From the NCBI RefSeq assembly GCF_018143015.1, contig NC_054741.1, positions 62,183,197 to 62,247,196 of the forward strand: a stretch of 64,000 bases of DNA, in the 5' to 3' direction. The stretch comes from Lytechinus variegatus. Taxonomy: Eukaryota > Echinodermata > Echinoidea > Temnopleuroida > Toxopneustidae. The notes below the pieces were generated by a model that searched no databases, was not told the DNA's origin, and saw nothing but the letters and a program-made list of their open reading frames with translations. Below are positions 35,893-46,648 of the stretch, piece by piece. The first letter of the stretch is position 1, and every line of letters starts with the position of its first letter. Both the position numbers and the translations under genes were made by a program.

Positions 35893-36659
35893 CTCAATAG
35901 CCTTCAAAAAGCAAGTGTACATGGTAGAATACAGAAATATTCTAATGCAAAATGGCAATTCCATGTAGGCCTATACATCTGCAACTGGGAGAATGATACT
36001 AGTAATACCCCATGAAAAGAATGTATAATCCCTCACTGTGCAGCAGAGCATCCATTTTGCAAGCCTCAAGATCAAGAACACACTAGAGCAACTCAATCAA
36101 GTAAACACAAACCCCTGGAATAGCTCAGGCACCCAGGAGAAATAAATCACGAGGACTAGCGGTGCTGAGAGAGACAGGGTTGTTCAGCTCCTGAAACCCA
36201 ACACTCCACCAGGATTTATGGATAAATCTTGCACAAGCTTGCTGTTATGGGAGAGGTCACTGATCCCAAAACACACACACTCTTTCTCATGTTGCTGCAA
36301 TGTTTGGGGTGGGGTGTCATCTAGGCAAGGGAAAATTGTAAGTTGAAAGACACAGGAAACATGTGGGCCATGTACATGTATTAACAGAGCTCTAGAAGAT
36401 TTTAAGAGTTGTAAAAGGGAAATCAGTAAGCTCTGGACCTACAAGTCCATGGTCCGACTAATTTACTGAAGAGATGGATATTAATGGGATAAGAATCATA
36501 GAGATGGAAATCTGATAATTTCCACCCAATTGAGTAATAACAAGTTCCCATACAATTTTCAATTCTAATTGATTTGTGTTCATGGAATGTAATTGTAACA
36601 TGTTTCCCCAAGAAACCCACCCCCTCCACCCCTTTAAAATTCAATACTACATGACTTAC

Positions 36660-36847
36660 CTTCCTTGCATCTTGTACTGTAGAATCCTTCTGTTAATAAT
36701 ACTGGAAGCAGGGAACTCCATCCTAAGAGAACAGCCGAGAAAAACAGGTTCTCAAAGATCATAGTCCCTACCATCCAATAGCGACGGTTTGTCGTCGTTT
36801 CTAACGTTGGCTTCTTGATAAACATTTTGAGTCCTTTTTTAGATGCT
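36660..36847 (-). CDS. SLC43A1/A2-like: SLC43-like amino-acid transporter, coding exon 1 (start)
   Basis: First coding exon: acceptor CTGTCACAG lies above 36847, then 22 nt of leader, the ATG at 36825-36823, and donor GAAG|GTAAGT below 36660. It encodes residues 1-55 and ends in phase 1. After a basic Thr-rich start comes [20 protein letters not shown] and [19 protein letters not shown]. The [12 protein letters not shown] and EGFYS words are diagnostic of membrane segment 1 in LAT3/LAT4 proteins. The start is chosen because it is the first in-frame Met after the acceptor and its distance to segment 1 fits the family. A stop (TAA) lies in the leader just upstream. An untranslated first exon is implied by the acceptor. 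Confidence 0.92.
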
Positions 36848-37120
36848 CTGTGACAGAAATATGGTTAGTAGCTGGATCTGTTGCTGGCCAGGCTACCTCT
36901 CAGTATCACAATCCAAGCTCAATCTGAAATTTCCAAAAAAAGAAAAAGAAAATAAGATGCTATTATAATTCAGAATATCAGTCTACAAAGATCCTGCTCT
37001 ACAAAATGCATATAGTATTAGAAACAAATCCCTGTGCACATGACTTATGCCCGGAGGGGCCAGTCAAATATTTTGCTGTACTGCCTGTACACATGCATGA
37101 CCAAAAAAAGGCTTGTTTAA
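36848..37120. other. 5' intron of the SLC43-like gene, nothing identified
   Basis: Intronic sequence between the coding exon acceptor and a MITE; AT-rich with no recognisable feature. Confidence 0.4.
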
Positions 37121-37614
37121 AGGGGAATTTCACCTGACAAAAATTTTATTGTAAAAATAGCAGAAAAAATAAAAAATATTGCCGAAGGTTTGATAAAAAT
37201 TCATCAAATAATTAAAAAGTTATAAGAATTTCAATTATTTGATTTGTGATGTCATATGCGAGCAGCATTCCTACATAGCGAATGGTAAAAAATCAATGAA
37301 ATGTCATTTTCTCAGAAAATTGAAAATGGTTTTCACTGTACCTTTTGTATATCAATAGACAAATCACTACACACCCGATCATGAATAGAAAACAAAATTA
37401 AGTCATCAGGAACGATACAAAATTTGAAATTCATGCATTTTATATAACATAACACATAGGGCAGCTGCTCGTTTATGACGTCACAAATCCCAAACTTTGT
37501 TCTCTAATAACTTTCTTACTCTTTAACAGATTTTCCTCAAACCTTCACCAATATTTTTAAATATTTTTTTCTGTTATTTTTACAACAAAGTTTTCTTCAG
37601 GGTGAACTTCCCCT
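37121..37614. mobile_element. TTAA-flanked palindromic MITE, copy 4
   Basis: A 494-bp element between TTAA (37117-37120) and TTAA (37615-37618), ends AGGGGAATTTCACCTG and GGTGAACTTCCCCT. Inner words GTGATGTCATATGCGAGCAG and GACGTCACAAATC are near-complementary across the centre. It is the same subfamily as 45366-46644. Confidence 0.85.
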
Positions 37615-39782
37615 TTAAAGGGGTATTCTTCCAGTTTTTGGATGCAGGTCGTGCATGCACTCATTAAGGGTATGAAAAACACATATTTAAAAAAAAAAGG
37701 TTTTGAAAGACTGGTCAATCACAGGGTCAACTGTATAAAGGGTATTTTTTTAAAGCATTTTTTTCAAGACTAGCCAAACGTGTTTAAGGTATGTTTTTCC
37801 CTGGGGTCATATTCTGGCGACAACTTGTTTAGAAGCCAAAATGTGTAAATGAAGCTCGCGAAAACTTGTTTAGGGCATTATTTTGCACACAGAGAAAAAC
37901 TTGTTAAGGGGATGTTTGGAAATAATTTGGTCATGCATGTGTACAACAATACATTTGACTGCCCCTCCCCCCTCCAATTAATTGCATGAAGAGCTTATTT
38001 AGGACACCTGAAGAGACAATGAATGAACTGTTTACTAGCATAGTCCATTTCATTGCCTTATTTTTTTATATCCAAGATTTTCCCCAAAAGGACTATTTCA
38101 ATCAGAGACATTCTGAATTTAACCAAAAAGTTATCTTCTTTAAAAAGGGAAAGAGCAATAAAGTAGGAGGGGGGCTGTTCTGTATATAGGCTAAGCATTT
38201 AAATTCTAAGACACAAGTCTTACTGCAATACCAAGGAAAAAACGTGCAAAATTAAGATCACAATGAAACATGGGTATAACCCAGATATAACACAAATATG
38301 ACAAAGTATTTGGTTATGACTGGGCATGCAGATTTCTCATTGGTGATGCAATGTGCAGTCATGCATATGACAAACATTCAACAATCCCGTGTGATTCAGC
38401 AGTGACTCCGCAGTGGGCACGAACAATGGGTGTAGAAACTTGTCTGTGCAAGAAGTGAAACCAAATCTTCAAATAAATTCATCCACTTTCAGTTCATGCA
38501 TTTTACTAGAGTCAAATTTATCAAAGTAGGGGGCTAATATCAATGACTGAACGGGCAGTCAACCAAATTATCTCATAATGACAATGTGCAAGAAGTATAT
38601 GACCTACACATAATGTATGAGTGCGGGTAGTAATAGTCTGTAGGCCTAAATTGCACAGATTACTTTTAGACGAATACTTTATAAGGGCTTCAGGAAATAC
38701 CTATAGGCATATATGATAATAATTTTGACTCCCCCCATTTGAATCACCATTGCCAAAGAAGCAGTTCAACTAAATTTTGGTGTATGTTTCTAATGTTTAG
38801 GCCTACTCATAATTATGATGCCAGGCTCAAATTAACTTCATTTTCATACTAAAGATCACCATTTATAATATAATAATGAAGGCAAGATTAATTATACCTC
38901 ACATGTGCTTCACTGATTTTCATAATTGATGTTATAATTCACATTGGAATAGGTTCTTCTACTTAATTTAAGTAAACATGACAGTATGACACTATACATT
39001 ATACCACACATATTCTATTTCACTTATAAAGGGAAAATATAAGTAATCAATCAACTCCCTTTTTAGGTACACATACCTACTAGTACTACACCAGCACTAG
39101 ACTTAAAGTAAATTTTCAAATACTATGCAGGTCATTATCTGTCAATATGAATCCGTTTCAGTGATGAGATGATCATGAAATTAAACAAAAATCTAAAAAC
39201 ATAAAAACCACATTGCATTCAAGACTATAGTCTATACCCCTTCCTTTTAAAATAATCATGTCAACTACAGATCATTCAGTAAAATCCTTTTGAAATAGAT
39301 ATCACGCCATATATTTGAATATATTTCCTTGAAACTGAAATTGGAAAAGGCGGAATTAGTCGTGCTTTAACCGCAATGCCATGTGCGGCTAACGTGTCTG
39401 CGGTTCATAGGGCGAATGCCATGTCGTCTGCTGAATATAACCAGCACTCAAGCAGTCCAATGCTGCAATACGGTGCAGCTCCTCGTGAATATGCTGGCCC
39501 CGATGTTGGCAAGGTGAATCGGAGATTTTACTAGCTTGATTTGAGAGATCGTCAATTAAAATGCCGCATAATGAGAGGACAGACCCTATCTTAAAATCAT
39601 TTTCCCTCTAGTTGCATCTGACGGATCCATCTCTGATCTGGATGAGAAACAAAATCATGAAATGGGTGAGGCCGAAGGAGTGTCATCCCAACAATATTTC
39701 TGCTTCATCCATCCATCAACTCACGATCAGATGTGATGTGATGTCCGAAACTATCAAGTCGGGGGAAAAAAGTGACACTCAC
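37615..39782. other. AT-rich 5' intron, no gene
   Basis: Contains repeat-like AACTTGTTTAGG words at 37680-37930 and otherwise unremarkable sequence. No coding exon can be supported. Confidence 0.4.
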
Positions 39783-40330
39783 CAATAATTTAGTAGAAAA
39801 TCAGGCTTGTCCAAATGAGCAAAAAATAATAACGTCTGCTCTCTAACTAAAGTCCACGCATGTGAGATGAAATTCGGATCTTGGCGGAAGATTTCACCAG
39901 TGATCGAACTGCTCTTTGTTTCGCAATACCCTTTACCGCACGGCACATACAGATGAGGCAATCAGCTGATGGATTCCAGAGAAACAGCTGATCGCAAAGC
40001 GACAGCTGAGCGATGAAGCAAATCAACGTACCCGCACCCCCGCACAGTGAAATGCAGATTATTGGAGCCCTCAAACAATTCAGAATTAGCTCACAAACTT
40101 ACCTGATATGCTAGATTCCTTCACTATATACCCAGTTAAATGATTATTATTTCCAATAGGCCATAAATAAGGCACGTCTACAGGAGCAGGCTCAAGAAAA
40201 TTGTTCGATCAGAAAATGACAGAATTTTGGAGAGACCTGTCAACTATATTCCCTTAATTGCCCGCCCACTTTTGACTGTTGAATATTCATGTTGTAGGCC
40301 TGTGTCCAATCAGATCATTCTCTTCAACGC
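39783..40330 (-). promoter_or_regulatory. Candidate untranslated first exon(s) and promoter of the SLC43-like gene
   Basis: Two good minus-strand donors lie here: TTATTG|GTGAGT just below 39783 and ATCAG|GTAAGT just below 40103. Either could join to the acceptor above 36847. Upstream there is a GC-box-like CCCGCCCAC near 40258 and a CCAATCAG near 40310. The 39360-40080 stretch is richer in CG dinucleotides than its surroundings. The transcription start itself cannot be placed. Confidence 0.3.
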
Positions 40331-41560
40331 CTGCGCATTCGTGTTTTTTTTTTCGTTCTTTCGATTCTTCTCTTGATCTGTGTTGTGAGGGGTGGACAGA
40401 ATCTCGCACTGAGGGGGAAAGTCCACTTTGCCATTCACATGTTTAGTGAATCTGAATCGGAGAATCTTTGTGGATTGTTTCTGAATTCTCCTTTCTTGTT
40501 TCTTCAGAAGTGAAATAAACTTTTTTGTTGTCATATTAGCAATATATCTATGAGATTTAAACTGCTGGTAACAACTATTTGATTTTGTATAATTCTGTAC
40601 GAATTGCAATCAGGGCTAAACGCATCCCCGGGTTAGCATCATAAGTTAAATCCTTTTTCATTCTTCTTTTCCCTCGGGCCCTCTCCTCAGTCTCTGGCAC
40701 TCCCGGGGGCTCTCTCCCTCTCTTCACACCCTCTCCCACTTAGTTACAGAGGTCGCAAAATGAATTTGAATTGAGTTTATAATGGCATAAAACCATTGCG
40801 TAGATATCTTCATTTTCTTCACCATGTTCCGGACCATGTTTCTGTGATTAATGAAAATCTTGAGTACCCTAGGCCGGGACCCTAAGCCCCCAACCCGATC
40901 CCTTTCTCCGCTCCGGTCGTCCCTTCGTCAGTGGATTGCGATCTGCCTTTATTATCATCCTTCGTCCCTCGGGTACTAAGCTTCTGCCACACCCCTCTTG
41001 TAATTAATGTACATCACCCTCTCTCCACGCACCAGAGCACACGCCCCGTGACTCATGTCATGGACCTATCAATCCGCTCAGATGGAAACCCCCATTGTTC
41101 CATCAGTTATTGCATCATAGCTGCGAGAATTGATTTGAGTAGTCTAAATTTTTAAACTTTATATTCCTTTACAAATGTGATATTTTTACAATCTTCTTAT
41201 TAAAAAACCTAAGTATTGCAAGCAAATAAGCTAAAACAAAACCAATGCTTTGAAAAAATAAAAGGGTCATAGTCTTGATGATGAAAGTAATAAAAGTTAA
41301 GATACACATGATGAAATTCAATATATTTGATTTGCGGTTTGTATTTAAGACTATAAGCTTCTTCTGCAGGCAGCGCAGGAGAGCGAAACCACTAACGGGC
41401 GAGTCGGAGAAGCATGAATGAAAATGAAAGCTTTGAAAAGAACAGCTGTTTGTCACAAACAAGTCGGGGATCTGCATCCAACCAGTTCTTGCTTGTACCC
41501 ACGTGGTGCTGGTGATTGCGAAATCGCCATCTTAAAGAGATAGTTTCCACTGTTTCTTCC
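40331..41560. other. Intergenic, no feature supported
   Basis: Mixed AT-rich and pyrimidine-rich sequence upstream of the transporter gene. Frames of up to 99 codons have no recognisable motif. Confidence 0.35.
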
Positions 41561-42070
41561 CCGGGGGGGGCACTCAGTATATAATGCATAGTGGGTATGT
41601 GCCGCGGAGGGGACCCCCATTTTCACACTCAAATTTCCGTTCCAAGGCATAGCATTTTTGCCTTGTTGAGAAAAAGAACAAAGAAAGCCGCTCCAAGGCA
41701 TAGCATTTTCTTCTTATCGAGAAAAAAGAAGAGGGAAATCCGCTCCAAAGCTTCGCATATTTTTCGTTACGCCGCTCCGATCGCATTGAATGAGTCGAAT
41801 TTTGGTGAAAAGCGGCTGCAGAGCTCCCCCGGCGGAGGCCGCGCTAGCTGCATCATGCACGCATGACCGTTCCATAGGGATGCATACGCACTCACACGCT
41901 GGCGATCCGTTCCAAGGACCCCCGTTTTCACAAACACTTGTCGTTCCGAAGCCCGTTCCGAGGACCCTCCTTTTTAGGACCTACAATAAGCCGGCCGCTC
42001 CAAGGCCCCCGTTTTTTGTCTCGCCCGCGGCACACCCCCACCACATTTTTGGTCGAGTGCCCCCCCGGGG
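41561..42070. mobile_element. CCCGGGG-ended element, copy B
   Basis: 510 bp flanked by a perfect 8-bp duplication TTTCTTCC (41553-41560 and 42071-42078). Starts CCGGGGGGGGCACTCAGTAT and ends GTGCCCCCCCGGGG. Internal near-repeats of CCGCTCCAA(G/A)GC(A/T)T recur about three times. Confidence 0.85.
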
Positions 42071-42078
42071 TTTCTTCC

Positions 42079-43555
42079 TTTACATGACTGGGTGTAACTT
42101 GACTGAAAGGTTTCACTTCGTGAAAGAACTCTAACCATTGTCCTGTGAATCGTGTTTTATGCCCGAATTATGGTAAATGTGCGGTGAAAGGACTAGGTCC
42201 ATGGTTCAAAACCTGACCCCTGAGCTCATATGGGATATGTCCCGACACATTTCATTCACATCTGGGTTCACATCGCATCTCGATGTTTAATAACCGCAGT
42301 AACTTTGCCCCGACATCATCATGCCCCTCCTGCCTGGAATGACAACGGGCTTGCCTACAGCCGATCATGATCATATTGACCTTATTGTCTCCATCCAATG
42401 ATGATGACTGAAATAATGATGATGAGATCATTAATACATGATGGGTGGGGAATGCCAAGCACGCTGCACTGACAATGGTATGGCGTGACAGGGTGATATG
42501 TCATCTGGTATGTCATGAGGAACATGATGTCGACACATGGAGATCGTATCCTACCACCGGCACCGGTACCACCATGTTCAGTATATAATTTAATAAAAGT
42601 GTTTTTTTTATGGCAGAAGTCTCGTTTTGCTCCCTTTTTCGTGGATTTCGTACCGATATGCCTACAGTAGAACTGCGTAATCATAATTCATTAAAAAGTT
42701 GTAAATTTTGAAAAAGACGCCTTATCATCACTATAAAGTGAATGCGTGAATGATTGGATATTAAATGGGGAAGTCTCGATCTTCTAATCTGGCAGCCCGA
42801 ATGCAGCTTTAACATATGACCGTGGGCGGGGCTCTTGCAGAGAGCAGCAGAAAGTATCGCGCCATCGTCTGGCGCACACTCGTTCCCCATCTACCAGCAT
42901 GTACGAGTACTAGCAATGTGTCAAGGCTGTATTTCCTCACTGAATGAAATTTAAACCCAAGGGATATAGTTTGAAATACGTTGTCATCCCAGGGACTTGG
43001 AAGTTCATTTTGAAGAAAATTATTATTCAGCGACGGTTATGCATCTCATAACCCCTGAACATACATGACATTGGCTTTGGCTAATTCACACCCAAAAAGG
43101 CTACAATCTAACTGAACGATTTTTTTTTTATCAAACCGATCAAATTTCACTCTTTCCATTTCCTCTTCTTTCTCTTTTTTTTCTTATTTTGTTCTTGATC
43201 GTAAAACTTCTTTGGGGTTTAAGGTCCACCAATAAGAGGCCCACCCCCAATCTAGACGCCACTGTCCATGCATGTAATAGGTCCATTCAAATACGAAAGC
43301 GTGCGAGAGGTGTTGAGTTGAACAAATACCTTGGATGAATGAAAATGCTTACTTTGGTTTCCCTCCTTACTACGTGAAAGGGAAATGAAAGTCAAGATGA
43401 TGGTGCATTTTAGCCTGAATAGACACTTCGCGGTTTTATAGCAGTTACCACAATTCCAGGAATTCTGGCTAACTTGTAAAGAACCCACCGAATGACTAAT
43501 CAAGGGGAATACCCTAGCTGACTAACTCGTCTTATCCAAGCAATTATAATTAACT
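42079..43555. other. Intergenic, no feature supported
   Basis: No convincing exon, RNA gene or repeat border. A low-complexity ATGATG patch is near 42390-42430. Confidence 0.35.
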
Positions 43556-44973
43556 GCGTAGCCAGGATTTCATTTTGGAGGGGGCGGTGAATGCACGCGA
43601 AGCGTGCCAACACTATACAGAGCGCGCGAAGCGCGCTCCCTAGGGGGTTGGTGCAGGGAGGGGGAGTAGTTTCCCCCTCCCGCGCGAAGCTTTTAGTGTT
43701 TCATAAATTAAAATGAAAAGGAGCCGTTTCTCTTGTCTCTAGTACCTCCAATTCGGTTGACTATACTGCGATTTTGAACCTTGTTTTCAAAAGTGATTGT
43801 GAGCGCACAAGAGGTATACAATGGAGGAAATAAAAATGATAATAACTCCGCTCGAAGCGCGGAAGCTAAAGCGTTTTATCAATTTTTTTTGCCATAAAAA
43901 TGGTACCGAGAAAAGGGTATTCTCAAAGATATATTGAATACTTTCTTTGGAAAGATCAGATTTGATTACAAACAATTTAGCAACAGTGCATATTTTAATT
44001 CGCAATACAGAGGAGCAGATTGGTAGAGGAAGATATTTCTCCCCGCGCAGAGCAATGAAACTCTGAAATTTCAAAGGGCGAACGTTTCATCAAATGTAGA
44101 TATCTCTAATACCCAATCGGCTCTGATTCAATTGATTTTCTAAGATTATTGAACTTCATTACAAGGAAAATAGTGCGCAAAAAGTTGAAACTTTTGTGAT
44201 TAATTGAAATTATCTATCTATATAAAAAAAGAATGCCCGATTTTTTTTACTTATCCTGAAGTGCTTCATTTTGAATATAAAGAAAGTGTCATTCAAAATT
44301 TCAAACTGAGGGCGCAAAACAGGACAGGAGATGAATGTATACAGGGAAATGACATGAAGTTTAATACAATTTGATAAAAAATATTGTACTTTTTTATCTA
44401 ATACGACACGAATTTCATACCTTCCTCTTTTTAAATTAGGAACCTGTTTGCCCCAAAATTATTGTTGTTTAGTATGAGCTGAAAAGCGGGAGAAGTTGAC
44501 TTTATGGAGGTGACGGCAGAAACTGATATAAAGATTTTACCCACTCGGAGCCTACCAGACCAGAAGTTGCGCGATCAATTGAAAAAAAAAGATAACTTCA
44601 TATATTTACTTCGGCCTAACCTTACTCAAATTCATGCCCTAATGTATACAATTTTAACTTTAACTGGCAAGAAGCACATAGCTGAGGTGAAAAACAGGCG
44701 AGGTTAGAGAAAAGGTGGGGGAAACAATGGAGAACTTCTATATTGTCATTTAACCGCGTGCAGCGCGGAAGCAAAATTCATATATAAATTTAAAGCAAGA
44801 AGAGTGAAGGAGTTTCTCTTTTGAGAAAAAAAATAAAGAAAAAAAGAAAAAAAAAACACAAAGCTACCTTACCTCCCTTCCCTTTTCCTTTTCTCCTCTC
44901 TTTTTTCCCTTTTTTTTTCTTTTTGGGGACTTTTTTTGGGGGGCGACCGCCCCACCGCCCCCCTGGCTACGCG
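43556..44973. mobile_element. Element with GCGTAGCCAGG ends, 1.4 kb
   Basis: GCGTAGCCAGG at 43556 and CCTGGCTACGC at the right end are inverted, each followed by a G/C-rich GGGGGCGG or CCGCCCC stretch. The interior has repeated GCGCGAAGCGCGC-like words (43595-43690, 43850) and an A-then-T/G run near the right end. No transposase frame is seen. Confidence 0.5.
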
Positions 44974-45477
44974 CCTGCAGGCTCTCACTGCATTTATCCT
45001 CAATCCCCCCCCACGGGGAGGGGCAATTCAATTGACGAGTGGATATACCATGTGCGACCACGCTGGGGTCTCGAAAAGCACGCTTAACACCCGCCTAAAT
45101 AAGTATTTTCCATATTCTGAAAATGCACCACTTGAAACAAGTACTGGCGTGAAATACGTCTATATGATGTAATGATAAATATTATTCATACAGTGACCCC
45201 CCACATAAAAAGGCCTAGAATATAAACTTTGAGGCTCCAAAAGAAATCAACTGGTCCAAATTGTGCATTTTCCCAGTAAAATAAAAATGAAATAATACAA
45301 GTTATCCCCTACCACCATGACCAAGGCCACCCAATAATAGGCCAATGTCGTTCACCGCCCATTAAAGGGGACGTTCATCCTGGCAAAAGGTTTATTTAAA
45401 AAACAGGAAAAAATAATAATGATGAAAATCCATAATTTATTGTTCGAAAAAGACATGAAATGAAATTTGTTTTGCCT

Positions 45478-45650
45478 AATTGACCGTGGGCCCGGCAGCC
45501 ACTGTGCAGCCGCCAGATCGAGAGGCTCTATCCCTTTCATCGTCGAACGCCAAACAGGGTAGCAGCAACTCCTATCTTTTAACGTCTTTTGGTCTGACGC
45601 GGCTGGGGTTTGAACCCCCGACCTCCCGATGCCGAAGTTGTGAGAAGAAA
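45478..45650 (-). repeat. tRNA-like SINE fragment nested in a MITE
   Basis: On the minus strand it carries a B-box-like GGGGGTTCAAACCCCAGCC at about 45602-45622, then a body with GGAGTTGCTGCTACCCTG and GATAGAGCCTCTCGATC. The A-box half is not recognisable. It is absent at the matching place in the 37121-37614 copy. Confidence 0.55.
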
Positions 45651-45739
45651 ATCATCAAAGAATAAAAAAATTATTATATTTTTTTTTTATTTGTGACGTC
45701 ATATGCGAGCAGCATTCATACATAGCGAATGGTGAAAAC

Positions 45740-46294
45740 GGGGGGGGGGGCATTCAGTATATAGTGCATAGTGGGTATGTGCCGCGGAGGGGACCTCCAT
45801 TTTTACACTCAAATGTCCGTTCCCAGGCATAATCAAATTTCCGTTCCAAGGCATAATAATTTTGTCTTATTGAGAAAATAACAAAGAAAGCCGCTCCAAA
45901 GGATAGCATTTTCTTCTTATCGAGAAGAAAGAAATCCGCTCCAAAGCTTCGCATATTTTTCGTTACGCCGTTCCGGTCGCATTTATCCGCTACAATGAGT
46001 TGCAATTTTGGTGAAAATCGGCCGCAGAGTACTGTCCGACCATCGCTTCTGCGCGAGCGCACCGGCGGCTGTGCCGCCGGGATAGCTGCATCATACACGC
46101 GTACCCGTTCCATTGGGATGCATACGCACTCACACGCTGGCGATCCGTTCTAAGGACCCCCGTTTTCACAAACATTTGTAGTTTCGTAGCCCGTTCCGAG
46201 GACCCTCTTTTTTACAATAAGCCCTCTCCGAGGCCCCCGTTTTTTGTCTCGCCCGCGGCACACTCCCACCAATTTTTTGGTCGAGTGCCCCCGG
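45740..46294. mobile_element. CCCGGGG-ended element, copy C
   Basis: 555 bp. The flanks GTGAAAAC (45732-45739) and GTGAACAA (46295-46302) are a slightly decayed 8-bp duplication, and the unoccupied site is visible near 37285 in the sister MITE. Body words match copies A and B (CCGCGGAGGGGACC, TTCGCATATTTTTCGTTACG). Confidence 0.85.
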
Positions 46295-46648
46295 GTGAAC
46301 AATCAATGAAATGTCACTTTCTCAGAAAATTGAAAACAGTTTTTACTGCACCTTTTGTTTATCGATAGACAAATCAATTCACACCCGATAATGAAAAGAA
46401 AGCAAAAATAAGTCATCAGGAACCATTAAAAAAGTGAAATTCATACATTTTACATTACATAACATACTGGACAGCTGCTTGTTTCTTATGTTACAAATCC
46501 TAAACTTAATAACTTTCTTGAACTTTAACAGATTTTCCTCAAACCTTCGCCATAGGCGGCGGAAGCGGGGGGACAGGTCCCCTCCCCTATTTTTTTGGCT
46601 TATATTATTTTCCAGCAAACTTTTCTTCAGGGAGAACTTCTCCTTTAA

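Larger units (their letters stand above)
1340..36659 (-). other. Intron 1 of the SLC43-like gene (about 35.3 kb)
   Basis: The interval between the exon 1 donor (GTAAGT just below 36660) and the exon 2 acceptor (just above 1339). It holds no further transporter exon that I can see. It is filled by transposon relics, two inverted THAP-gene fragments, a large inverted pair and a nuclear-receptor half-site tandem array, listed separately. Stretches with nothing identifiable include 1340-2779, 2932-4898 (an ATGATG-rich patch near 4710-4800), 30430-31000, 31450-32340 and 32820-33370. Confidence 0.8.
45366..46644. mobile_element. TTAA-flanked palindromic MITE, copy 5, with two nested insertions
   Basis: Ends AGGGGACGTTCATCC and GGGAGAACTTCTCCT lie between TTAA at 45362-45365 and TTAA at 46645-46648. 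The sequence matches 37121-37614 (for example TCATATGCGAGCAGCATTC and ATCAATGAAATGTCA) but is interrupted by a SINE at 45478-45650 and by element copy C at 45740-46294. A short GGCGGCGGAAGCGGGG scrap also sits at 46553-46600. Confidence 0.8.

Noticed and set aside
45480-45665. Frame ending in LTRLGFEPPTSRCRSCEKK
   Set aside because: This is the translation of the antisense of a tRNA-like SINE B-box region, a common false gene.
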